DNA from: Euryodendron excelsum
Lineage: Eukaryota; Streptophyta; Magnoliopsida; Ericales; Pentaphylacaceae
NCBI GenBank assembly: GCA_033060915.1
Contig: CM065390.1
Span: 19,137,001-19,201,000 of the forward strand
DNA length: 64,000 nt
Direction of reading: 5' to 3'
The translations under genes and the position numbers were made by a program. A model generated the notes under the pieces. The model saw only the letters and a program-made list of their open reading frames with translations. It made no database searches and was not told the DNA's origin. This document shows positions 10,491 through 20,144 of this stretch, piece after piece; positions within the stretch are counted from its first letter, which is position 1, and each line of letters begins with the position of its first letter.

Positions 10491-10984
10491 TAGGGTTGAA
10501 CTATAGTTAATTAAAGACTCTCATAGGTGAATCTAGGGTAGATTGACATGTAGGTACCGAAAGGGCGGGGTAGGGTGATAGCTTAGTGCGTCTTCCCTAC
10601 ACGTAATCAACCTCCGAACCTAAGATCACTGTTTTCAAAGACCAAACGGAGTTATTTTTCAAAAAAGGGCTAAATGTTTTCCAAAGGTTGCCAAACAACC
10701 TGTTTTCTTAAAAACCCTCTCTTGAGGAGATGTTTTCAAAATTGTTTTTCAAAAACCCTAAGTGTAGTCTTCGGATTATTCTTAGTTTTTAGGTGACCTA
10801 ACTCACCTTAATCAAGTTAGGTGGCGACTCCGAATCTTTTTCAAAAAGCCCTTTATTTCAAATCTATTTTCAATTCAAACCTAGTCGCACTCGTTCTTTT
10901 AGGAGGGTGAGTTCTAACGAGAGAGTACAGTATTTTTCCCGCTTGGGTGAGTATTCCTTGAGTGCGAAAAATTTGGGCGCGACA

Positions 10985-11760
10985 TTGACTATGTGTTTAA
11001 ATGGGTGGAGGCCGTTACTTCTCGTACCATTGATCACCACATTGCGGTCAAGTTCTTAAAAGAAAATAACTTTTCTCGCTTTGGTATGCCGCATGCTGTC
11101 ATTAGTGATGGTAGTACTCACTTTTATAATAAACCCGTTAGAATGTTAATGCGAAAGTATGGGGTCGTTCACAAGGTTAGTACACCTTATCATTCCCAAA
11201 CTAGTGGCCAAGTTAAGTTAGCTAACTAGGAGATTAAGCACGTTCTTGAGAAAACTGTTAATCCTAATCGTAAGGATTGGTCCCTAAGGTTAGTGGATAC
11301 ACTCTAGGTTTATAGAACTGCTTACAAAACTGTGTTAGGAGCTTCTCCTTACAAGCTTGTGTATGGGAAATCATGTCACTTTCTAGTAAAAATTGAGCAC
11401 AAAGCCTATTAGACTATTCGTTAATTTAATGAGACCATAAATGTGGCCAGCTAAACTAGGAAGTTATAACTCAATGAACTTGAGGAACTCCGAAATGATG
11501 TCTATGAGAATGCAAAGATTTCTAAGGCCAAGATGAAAACATTCCATGACCAACACATCTTTTGTAAGTCTTTTTATGTCAATCAAAAAGCATTGCTTTA
11601 TAATTCTCGGTTACACTTGTTTTTGGACAAATTGAAGAGTAAGTGGTTTGGACTTTATTTAATAAGAGTTGTGTCACCGCATAGAGCAGTAGAAATTGAG
11701 AGTTCCAGCAATGAGAATGTTTTTAAAGTCAATGGGTAAAGACTGAAACCCTACTTGGAG
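10985..11760 (+). pseudogene. Athila-like integrase, catalytic core continuation and C-terminus
   Basis: It resumes the integrase broken at 5673. The core reads FKWVEAVTSRTIDHHIAVKF, then the second aspartate in HAVISDGSTHF, then STPYHSQTSGQVKLAN. Athila integrases have glutamate where this has lysine (QVKLAN), so the third catalytic residue is lost. In-frame stops follow at LAN*EIKH and VDTL*VYRT. The C-terminal segment ends with NGQRLKPYLE-like sequence at about 11757, the usual Athila terminus. Confidence 0.8.
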
Positions 11761-11909
11761 AACTTTGTAAGTTTTATTGAAAGTGTGGATCTTATGGATC
11801 CAACATTGCTTGAGTAGAAGCAATACCAAATCAGTTTGTACAATTAGTTTAGTTTATTTATTAGGTTTGGTAGCTAGTTTATCTTTAGTTAGACAGAGGA
11901 GACATTTCT

Positions 11910-12032
11910 CCCCCCCCCCCCCCCCCCCCCCCCAATGTTTGTCTCCCACCCTTTTTCTTTCATTTTCACCTCGCGGTCGTGACTATTATCTAGTTGGGTT
12001 TTTTTTTTTTTGGGGGGGGAAGGGGGGGGGGG
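11910..12032. repeat. C24 run followed by T11, G8 and G11 runs
   Basis: Positions 11910-11933 are 24 consecutive C residues. Positions 12012-12019 and 12022-12032 are G runs after an 11-base T run. The two blocks are about 80 bases apart and can pair with each other, and the G runs could form quadruplexes. They lie downstream of integrase in the Athila-like element. Confidence 0.9.
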
Positions 12033-12278
12033 ACATGTTCGTTTATTTGTATTATTTGTGTTATTATTTTCTATTATTTTATCTTTGTAACCAGCAAACA
12101 TTAAGAACTAGATAGTGCCATATTTTTTCATACAGATGATCGAGTGCTTACATTTGCATGTTGCATCTTTTGAATATTTTCATTTGGTATCAAGGGCGAG
12201 ATAATTCGTTGTGCAAAGATGGTGAGAAGAGTTGAGCTGCAAGAGTAATAACCTCAACCTCTTACTGGTCGCAGTACT

Positions 12279-12524
12279 TTGGCCAGTAAAAGAAGAGCAA
12301 AGAGACTAAATAGGTATTCCCATTGTGCTAGACACACGTGTGTGGATAAAAATTGTACAGAGAATAACCGATTAATGTCAGGGAATCAAATGGTTTACCT
12401 AAATATTATTAAAGGGCGAATAAATGCTGAGGTATTGGGACGCCTTGAAATTACGAGAACAGAAGACTATCTTGATTATGATGTCAAAAGTCTGACTCGA
12501 TTTTGTAATGATTATTCTTTTTAG
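12279..12524 (+). other. unrecognised short ORF (81 codons) in the Athila 3' region
   Basis: The ORF starts MASKRRAKRLNRYSHC and ends at a TAG. It is basic at the N-terminus with four cysteines, but I recognise no domain. Athila elements may carry an env-like gene after integrase, but nothing here (no signal peptide, no membrane segment) supports that. It may be chance. Confidence 0.15.
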
Positions 12525-14009
12525 GGTGTGTTATGTTTGAGTGTTTTATTTGCGTGTTTATCTTTATTTATAAATATGATTAACATTTATTTTGTAGATG
12601 CGTTTTATTTTTTGAAAAAATAAAAATAAAATAAGAAAGACATGCATAAGGCCAAAAAGTGTACAATTTGAATGCATTTGAGATCTACAAAAAAGATTTG
12701 TTTATATTTTATAATTTTTTTTAGTTTTATATGAAACGTAAATTTGGATTTTGGAGATTTGTTGAAACATGTTTTCATTCAGCTTACCATAATTTTTGTT
12801 TCATCCTTTCTTTTCAATACATTTGCAGAATTTTATCTTAGCACATAGAAAGAGGCTATTTTACATCATTTATTATCATATCCTGATAAATTTAGTATTT
12901 TTACACATTATACAATCATCCTTACAAAAGTAGAGATTTTGGTACCAAGTGAGCTTTAAAGCCAATCACGCCTTTCGGAGTATTTACATTTACTCTTAAT
13001 GAATTCCTTCCACATCACGCTTTTAGTAGCTCTATTATACTTGTATTTGACTCAATTGTTTGAATTGTTACAGTAATTGAATATGTTGAATTCTTATAAC
13101 CTTGACCTGTTGTGCATTTTAAAAAATGAATTGAGGCCATTTTTAAATCTTTGAGCCACAATCTTCTTTGTTAACATAATTCTTTTGGAACCATCTCTAA
13201 ACCTATTTCTTTGTCTCTTGCTACATATATCATTGCTATAGTTTTGTCCCTAATTACGAAAACACAAATATCTTCACTTGTGCAAGTTGAATTGAGAAAG
13301 GGAATGATCTATTTGCAATATAAAAAAAAATAATATTTTAGCAAAGAAGGAAAGAAAACAAAAAATAAAAATAAAAAAGGGAAGTACAAAAAAAAAAAGT
13401 CCAATCAAATCAAATGAAATAGGAAAATTAAATGTATGTATTCATTGATCAATTCATGTCTTGATCACAAATGTTTTGAGCTTTTTTTTATCCTTTCTTT
13501 CTCCCAACCTTATACCTCATGGCTAAGTTACAACCAGGAAAAAATTCTCGAGGATTTGATGTATACATTGTTTGTTCATTCACTTCGCAGAGAATTTACT
13601 TATCAGTTGCTTGTGTGATTTTGACATTGAGTATTCTTTCATGAAGTTATGTTAAGTTGTCTATCACTTTATATGTCTATGTCATTTCTTTATGGTTATT
13701 TCCTTTTATTTTACATTACATTTAATCTTTTACAAGGACAAGCGGTGTGAGATGACTATTTTCTTTCTTTCTGAAAGAATATTCAGTGATGTTGAATCAA
13801 AACTTAAAGCATGTATATACGTTTTAATATTGTAATAATTTTCGTATCATATAATAATCACACATACACAAAAGCCTCTCATATGTTATTTTAAGATATT
13901 ATCTTACTTGTGCATTAATGAGTAGGATATACGAAATATACGTGTGTTTTGATGCATGTAATATTTTTTCTTGTTATTCTCACTTACAGGCCATATTTTG
14001 ATGTTTGTG
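12525..14009. other. non-coding 3' region of the Athila-like element
   Basis: AT-rich sequence without a convincing ORF. It is continuous with 24090-24259 once the Tat element is removed, and the joined stretch leads to the purine tract and 3' LTR. Confidence 0.6.
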
Positions 14010-14014
14010 GGTAC

Positions 14015-14620
14015 TGTAAGTGGGATTTTTTGGGAAGGCAGGGCCGAACTCTCAAGCCCAAAAATAGATAAGTCCAAATATCTCCTACAAGACGAAGAGG
14101 TTAGAATGGGTCGACCCGTAATGGGCCGATCACACTCCGAAGATTAAGTTAGCAAGCTTAATCGATGAAGATGAATGAAAGTTGTCAATACTTGGAGTTA
14201 ACTGTCCATACCTGGCTCTCGATGCCTTGGGTATTTATAGAACCTTTGAGGGAGTGTGTTCTGCCTTGGCCTACCAGCAGGCTCTCATGGCCTGCTGGGT
14301 AGGCATCATCATTGACGCCGCCTGATTATTTACAGGGTCTAGCGCACCGTCGTGGAGGATTCCGGCTGACCAGACGTGCACGTTGACGTCGCGTGAGCAG
14401 CCGCTTGCGCATTCAATGCGAGTCAACTCTGCATTTAATGCGCAAAGATCGCTAGCAGTTTGGGCCCGCTTTTCGTGGTTTGGGCTATGCTGCGAAGAAG
14501 GTCGGTAGTCAAATCTGGCCATCCCTTTAATTCTGATCTGGGCTAGCAAAGCAGCCCCAACTTTAATTTGCGCAGATTGGGCCTCACCCATTGGGTTGGG
14601 CCGGGGGTTATTCCCCCACA
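14015..14620 (-). repeat. Tat element 3' LTR (606 bp)
   Basis: It matches 23479-24084 over its full length. A TATA box on the - strand reads from 14239 to 14232. By eye 19 of the 24 differences from the other LTR are transitions. Confidence 0.95.
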
Positions 14621-14634
14621 ATTGCCCCCTAGCC
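14621..14634 (-). promoter_or_regulatory. polypurine tract candidate of the Tat element
   Basis: Read on the - strand, GGCTAGGGGGCAAT abuts the start of the 3' LTR (TGTGGGGG). It is short and not purely purine, so the assignment rests mainly on its position. Confidence 0.45.
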
Positions 14635-14816
14635 ATTGTGTCGTTTTGGATTCTGAAACGGCCAAGGGTTGTAAAGGTCACCCGGGCCACATAAATGGCG
14701 GGGATTTTAAAAGATTCATTGGTGGGGCGTTATTAAATTGACGGCCGATGCGACGCTTCGGCAGAGCGTCATGATTAACGCCGTTTTACCGTGTACGAAC
14801 CGACGACTCTGGTGTG

Positions 14817-14824
14817 TATAAAAG
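14817..14824 (+). promoter_or_regulatory. TATA box of the convergent Tat gene
   Basis: TATAAAAG lies 166 bases upstream of the main ATG at 14983, on the strand opposite to gag-pol and outside the LTR. The 200 bases before it are GC-rich with short palindromic patches (GACGCTTCGGCAGAGCGTC). A start near 14850 would give a leader of about 130 nt. The gene therefore seems to have its own promoter. Confidence 0.6.
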
Positions 14825-14968
14825 ACCGACGCCCTAATCAGTTGGAAGACACTTGCTCTTTTTCCTTTGCCTTCTGAATAGCGTGTGCGTCAGCTGTTTC
14901 GGCACCCACCACTATAAGTGTCCTTTGAGCCTGCAACTCCTTTGCTCTTCACTGTATTCTGTGTTTTG

Positions 14969-14983
14969 ATGGTTGCCCCCTGA
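14969..14983 (+). other. minimal uORF overlapping the convergent gene's start codon
   Basis: ATG GTT GCC CCC TGA: four codons whose stop shares its final A with the main ATG (TGATG at 14981-14985). Scanning ribosomes would meet this uORF first, so downstream translation would need leaky scanning or reinitiation. Confidence 0.45.
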
Positions 14984-17209
14984 TGGCATCCCATCTTCGT
15001 AAAATGTTAGATGGTCCGTATGCCCTTGCCGCATTTAGGGCTAGGTTTGAAGTCCTGGATGAAATCCGCTTAGAGTCGGTCGATCCTGAGGACTATCGCA
15101 TGGGTGAGACCGAAAAGGGGGTGCCGTTCCCAATCATTGCTATCGTAGAAGGGGGACTTAGGTTTCCCCTCCACCCTCTTCTTCATAAATTCATAGTAAA
15201 AAATAAGGTGTCGCCCTCCCAGTTAGCATCGAACGTTTATAGGATCTTTTTTGGCATGCTAGAAATAAATCGGCGCCTGGGTGTGAACCTAGGCCTTGCC
15301 GAACTGGACTACTGCTACACTCTTTGTAAAGTCAGAGGTAGTTACAAGGTTTACCTCCGGGCAGTAAAGAAGTCCTTAGAGTTAGTGAAGTATCTGCCTT
15401 CCTCAGGGAAGGGAGTTAACAACATTAGGGTCTGGATAACCGGTCCATGGGAGTTCGACAACGTTCCTGAGAAGGATAGACCGGCGATTCGATGCCCTAG
15501 AGTGCCCGTCGAACTAGGTTTGATGCCGATCTCACATACTGTGCGTCATTTTAAATTTCAATTTGCAGCAAAACTGACTCTCGAACTTTTTGCAGACATA
15601 AGGAAGCGGTCGAAAGCTCGCGACTGGTTAGTCAACTCTGACGACCTCAACAAGGTCTTGAACTACGTCGATGAAAGTCGACTAAGATACATAGCTTGGG
15701 CTGCACACATTTTGCTCTCCTACCCATTGCGATACTCAACTTTTACTGCCGAGACGGGTGTTCCCCAGAGTATACTTGCAAGATTAGCGGACGAAGGTGC
15801 CGAAGGAGACTTCGAGGAGATCCCCACCGGAATAGCGATTGAAAAGGCGCGCATCCCTACAGGCGTGACAGTCGCGGTTGCTCCTCCATCGGCATCAGCT
15901 GGTGAAGAATGGCAAGAAGCGTGAACGAAATCACACAGCTCGGCATCCACTTCGTCACCGTATACTGCGCCCGACCGCCGAGTTGAGATTCCTGCAGGAA
16001 CAAGTGATTCAAGCCCATCCCCCGACAAAATGGACGGCATAAGTCTGAAGGAAAGAATTGTTGCTCTCGCGGGCCAACCACTAAGGTCGGCCACCTCTAC
16101 TCCTGCCGAAACTCCTTCAGCCGAGCTGGAGATAACTCCCATGGAGGAAGCCCCTCCCGTGCAACAGAGGCCAGAGACACGGCAACAGCGAAAAAGGAGG
16201 CCCGATGTCACTCCAACTCTAGCGCCCAAAAAGCAAAAAGGCAAAGGCGCGGTGGACGAGGTCAGCGAGACCGTGACCATCACTCCGAACATTCTCGGCC
16301 GTCCTATGACGACAGCAGATTCTATGATTGACCAGCCCGAGGTTGCGTTTGGTGTTATTAAGAGCGTCCTTCAGAAAAAGGATGTGGCGAAGCTGGGCGA
16401 AGCAAGCGACTTAGCCGTTTTTATGGGCGCGTTTCATGACTCGATATTGGTAAGTCGGCACTAACTTTTTCGATGATTACAGACTTTTTTAGACATTCGC
16501 TCTAAAAATGACCTTTTCTTATCTGTGTAGGGTTGTCTGAATTCCTTGGAGGCGACAACGCGCTTCCAGAAGCTTACCGAGGTTCACCAGGAACTTATTG
16601 AAGAGCACGGTCGCTTAAAGCTTGAGTGGATCGAAGCAAATAAGGAGCGGATCACTTTCAGGAAACAGGCCGAACAAGCTTCCGCCGAGCTTTTGCTGAT
16701 GAAAGCCAATTTTGAAAAGAGAGACAAGGATCTTGCCGACCTTGAGAAAAAGTTCGATGTGCAGTCCGTAGATCTGCACAATGCAAATGCAGAGGTCGAG
16801 GCCCTTCACTCTGAAGTGGCCAAGCTGAAGGTGTAAGAAGAGGCCACACTGAAGAGGGGTGAAGAAAGGGGGGCCAAGCGTTTGGCCGAAGAGATGATGG
16901 ACCTTAGTCGCTCCATATTCCAATAGGGTTGGAATGGTGCCCTTGTCGTTGCAGAGCTGGATAAGGCCTCCAACATGTGGGGTCTTTGCCCGGACTACTT
17001 TGATACTATCGAGGACGGCGTCGTTTGTCCGAAAAAAAGTGCTGGCAAACGCCCAATACAAACGGGAGCTTATTTTAAAAGCCGCGGCCGAAGAAGCTGC
17101 TGCTGAGAGGGAGAGAGCTGAAAAATTGAAGGCCGCTGCTGAACCCCCTGAGGATGCGGAAGAGATTTCGCCAGGGGCAATTTCGCAGCCGAGGGAGAAG
17201 TCGGCATAG
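14983..17209 (+). pseudogene. convergent (antisense) additional ORF of the Tat element, spliced, gypsy-transposon-type N-terminal domain
   Basis: Residues about 35-260 (PFPIIAIVEGGLRFPLHPLL to LLSYPLR) match the plant 'putative gypsy type transposon' domain known from extra ORFs of Tat elements and from host-annotated proteins. A basic stretch follows (QQRKRRPDVTP..KKQKGKG, possibly nuclear-localising), then an intron at 16450-16530, then a long charged coiled coil from about 16546 and an Ala/Glu-rich tail (EEAAAERERAEKLKAAAE). The frame is open from 14983 to the splice donor except for one TGA (15922-15924). After the intron there are stops at 16834 and 16924 and a frameshift at the A7 run 17032-17038, and the end is the TAG at 17207-17209. 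It converges on pol, with a tandem repeat between them. Its molecular function is not known to me. Confidence 0.75.
16450..16530 (+). other. 81-bp GT-AG intron in the convergent Tat gene
   Basis: The donor is TTG|GTAAGT and the acceptor TCTGTGTAG|GGTTGT. A CTAAC branch-point-like site is at about 16461, and the body is T-rich. The reading frame continues in phase 0 (SIL, then GCLNSLEATTRF), which would be unlikely by chance. Confidence 0.7.
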
Positions 17210-17364
17210 CTGTTCTTTCTTTTCCTTGATTTTTTGTAACCATCAATGCCTTTTAATGAGAAAAACTCGTTTTGTCGTTTATTACTGAATCTGTCTTATC
17301 TGATTTTGCTGTGGACTGAATCTGCCTTATCTGATTTTGTCGTTTACACTTGGTTTCTTTCTTT

Positions 17365-17740
17365 GGCTGACCTGTCCAAATTGGACAGGACCAAGTTTTT
17401 ACACTTGGTTTTTGCTTTGGCCTTCTTTGGCCAACCTGCCCAACTTGTACAGGACCAAGTTTTTACACTTGATTTTTGTTTTGGCCTTCTTTGGCCGACC
17501 TGCCCAACTTGGACAGGACCAAGTTTTTACACTTAGTTTTTGTTTTGGCCTTCTTTGGCCGACCTACCCAACTTAGACAGGACCAAGTTTTTACACTTGG
17601 TTTTTTGTTTTGGCCTTCTTTGGCCGACCTGCCCAACTTGGACAGGACCAAGTTTTTACACTTGGTTTTTGTTTTGGCCTTCTTTGGTCGACCTGTCCAA
17701 CTTGGACAGGACCAAGTTTTTACACTTGGTTTTTGGGTTT
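17365..17740. repeat. 64-bp tandem repeat, about 5.5 copies
   Basis: GGACCAAGTTTTTACACTTG recurs at 17388, 17452, 17516, 17580, 17645 and 17709, giving periods of 64, 64, 64, 65 and 64. Each unit also carries GGCCTTCTTTGGCCGACCTG, which has an inverted GGCC/GGCC core. It lies exactly between the convergent 3' ends of gag-pol and the extra gene. Overlapping short ORFs here are artefacts of the periodicity. Confidence 0.95.
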
Positions 17741-17844
17741 CACAGAGTGCTCAAAGTAGATTCGTTTGAATAGCTTCATTTTCATTGATTCTTCAGCAGA
17801 GCTTTACACATTTCATGGACTGTTACAATGCACGGAGCTTTGTA

Positions 17845-18345
17845 TTACTGGTAGAACTTCCTCAAGTTGGTTGCATTCCATAGTCGCGACAATTGTCGCC
17901 CTTCTTCGACGATCTCCAGTCTGTATGCGCCAATGCCGACCTGGGATGTGACTCTGTAGGGGCCTTCCCAGTTTGGGCCGAGCTTTCCATCTGCCGTCCT
18001 CTTGGTTGCCCCCAACACTTTTCGTAAAACCAGATCTCCTGGAGCAAAGTTTCTCGGGCGGACCCGCTTGTTGTAAGAGCGTTTTAGCTGTCGCTGATAC
18101 TCTGTGAGCCTGATAAAGGCGATTTTCCTTCTTTCTTCGACAAGATCTAGGTCTCTTGCAACCGTCTGGTCGTTGAAACCCGTGTTAAAAGCTACCGATC
18201 TGATAGTTGGTAGTCCGATCTCCAAAGGGATGACTGCCTCCACCCCGTATGCCAAGGAGAACGGTGTTTCTCCGGTGGACCTCCTTAAGGTTATTCTATA
18301 GGACCACAGGACATTGGATAGCTCTTCCGTCCACTTCCCTTTGGC
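17845..18345 (-). pseudogene. Tat element integrase C-terminus (after frameshift)
   Basis: The frame ending at 17845 reads AYGVEAVIPLEIGLPTIRSV, later RNFAPGDLVLRKVLG and LGPNWEGPYRV, ending with RLWNATNLRKFYQ. This is the usual C-terminal end of a Tat integrase with its GPY/F-like module. It is one frame away from the upstream pol frame. The shift lies in the T7 run 18346-18352 (A7 on the coding strand). Confidence 0.85.
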
Positions 18346-19240
18346 TTTTTTTCTAGTCGTTTCTTGACCCCGTTAAGCATGGTTTTATTTGAAATCTCGG
18401 CTTGCCCGTTGCATTGGGGGTAGGCCAGTGTTGAGTAGTAGTTTTTGATCCCCAATCCTTTGCAAAATGATCTAAAGATATTGCCATCGAACTGGGTGCC
18501 GTTATCTGAAACAATGGCACGGGGCAACCCGAATCTCATGACAATGCTCTTCCATACGAACCTTTTGGCATCAATTTCCCTAATGTTTGATAAAGGTTCC
18601 GCTTCCACCCATTTGGTAAAGTAGTCAGTTGCTACGATGAGAAACCTTTTGTTGCCCGGAGCTTGGGGCAGAGGGTCAACAATGTCCAGTCCCCACTGAG
18701 CGAAAGGCCATGGACTGGTGATGATGGCGAGATATTTGGCTGGCTGGTGGATGATGGGGGAAAACGTCTGACACTTGTCACACTTCAGGACGTACTGGGC
18801 TGCATCTTTCTGCATGTAAGGCCACCAGTATCCCTGCGAGATGGCTCGGTGTGCTATCAATCTTCTGCCGACATAACTTCCACATATCCCTTCGTGGATT
18901 TCGAACAAGATGCCCTGTACTTGGTTCAGATGGACGTAGTGTAAATACGGACCTGTAAAGGAACGTCTGTAAAGCTCCTTACTTGGTGACAGCCAATACC
19001 TAAGAGATGCATGTTTGATTTGCCGAGCTTCAGCCTTATCGTCTGGTAGCTTGTCTGCGTCAAGGTAAGAGATGATTGGGTCCATCCATGATGGTCCTAA
19101 CTTTTCTGCTATTAGAGCTTCCTCCTCCTCCCGAAAGATCCTAGGCTTGGCAAGGGTTTCTACATTGATCGTCCTTTTCGAACCAGATTTCAAAGCTGTG
19201 GCCAAAGTTGCCAAGGCATCCGCATGTGAGTTGTTGTCTT
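18346..19240 (-). pseudogene. Tat element integrase, zinc and catalytic domains
   Basis: The zinc-binding domain shows H and H in EIHEGICGSYVGRRLIAHRA and the pair CDKC. The catalytic core has WGLDIVDPLPQAPGNKRF, then IVSDNGTQFD and PQCNGQAEISNK, so all three D, D, E residues are visible. It is translated as part of gag-pol. The domain itself looks intact, but the polyprotein is broken upstream by stops and downstream by a frameshift. Confidence 0.88.
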
Positions 19241-19590
19241 GGCTTATCTGTCGAAGCTTGTAGCTTTTAAATTGGCCGAGTAGTTCCTTGGCTTTTGCTA
19301 GGTACTACGTCATTCTGTCGTTTTTTGCTACGTATTTCCCTGTAATTTGGTTTACAACAAGTAGGGAGTCCGAATAGATGATGATTTCAGGAATTCGAAG
19401 TTCAATGGCTCGACATATTCCGGCGAGCAAGGCCTCGTATTCTGACTCATTATTGGAGGCAATGAACTCGAGCTTGATAGCTTGTTCGATGGTTAGACCG
19501 TCTGGTGTGATGCGTATGATGCCTGATCCTGCCCCTCAGTCATTGGAAGCTCCGTCCACGTAGAGTTGCCAATGATCAGTTTGTTCCCAA
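19241..19590 (-). pseudogene. Tat element second (additional) RNase H domain
   Basis: It starts WQLYVDGASND, where the D of VDGAS is the first catalytic aspartate. A TGA follows at 19536-19538, then [20 protein letters not shown], then [19 protein letters not shown] second stop (TAG) is at 19305-19307. This plant-type RNase H between the first RNase H and integrase is the hallmark of the Tat group. Confidence 0.85.
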
Positions 19591-20144
19591 AGGTCTAGGG
19601 GGAGTTCGTGTTGCGGTTGGCCAGTTGCTGGAGTCTGTTCTACTTCTGGTGGTATCTCGACAGAGAACTCGGCAACAAAGTCTGCAAGAACCTGCCCCTT
19701 CACTGCCGATCTAGGTTGGAACTTGATGTCAAACTCCCCTAATTTCACGGCCCATTTTGCAATTCTTCCAGAAAAGTCGGCCTTCTTTAGAAGAGGTTTG
19801 AGCTGGTGGTTAGTGAGGACGTTGATGGTGTGAGTTTTGAAGTAATGCACCAACTTGCAGGATGCTACTATCAGTGCGAGTGCCAGCTTTTCGAGGGGTA
19901 GGTACCTGCTCTCGGCTCCGAGAAGGGTTTTGCTGACGTAATAGACTGGGTATTGTTGCCGGTTTTCTTGCCTGAGTAGGACGAAACTGACTGCATGGTC
20001 TGACACTGCAAGGTAGAGGAAGAGTTCCTCGTGCTGGACAGGGGTGGAGAGTAGGGGTGGCTTGGTTAGGTAGTTTTTTAGATCGGCAAGGGAAGAGTCA
20101 TACTTTGGGGTCCACTCGAACCGTTCTTGTTTCCTTAGGAGCTA
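19591..20144 (-). pseudogene. Tat element RNase H (first, ancestral domain)
   Basis: YLAVSDHAVSFVLLRQENRQ gives the first aspartate position. YPVYYVSKTLLGAESRYLPL and EKLALALIVA continue the domain, followed by a tether (FDIKFQPRSAVKGQVLADFV) leading to the second RNase H. A TAG at 20142-20144 separates it from RT. Confidence 0.8.

Larger units (their letters stand above)
5674..10984 (+). mobile_element. giant solo LTR of an Ogre-like (Tat lineage) element, 5.3 kb
   Basis: It starts TGTAAGCATCCC, ends GGGCGCGACA, and is flanked by TTGAC on both sides (5669-5673 and 10985-10989). There is one LTR and no internal domain. The 3' part contains AAGTTAGGTGGCGACTCC and a GATACGTAGGCAACCT block that recur in the LTRs of the element at 31830-46392. 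A second copy of the same family starts at 61770. LTRs of 4-6 kb are known from the Ogre group. From the 5' side it holds short tandem repeats, a 155-bp repeat set, palindromes, a TATA box, a telobox-rich leader and a long G-poor region. Solo LTRs usually arise by recombination between two LTRs. Confidence 0.8.

Noticed and set aside
5674..10984. Treating the 5.3-kb insertion as a complete small retrotransposon
   Set aside because: No primer site, internal domain or second LTR lies between its TG and CA ends. Its ends and internal blocks match LTRs of the giant element and the 61770 copy.
12279..12524. Calling the short basic ORF an env-like gene
   Set aside because: No signal peptide, membrane segment or similarity that I can recognise. 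Position alone is not enough.
15720..16292. 190-codon ORF on the - strand within the convergent Tat gene
   Set aside because: It is the antisense shadow of the + strand gene, whose domain match, promoter and intron support the + reading.
17246..17773. Several overlapping ORFs with repeated FGLLWPT or WPSLADLPN
   Set aside because: They are translations of the 64-bp tandem repeat in different frames, not proteins.
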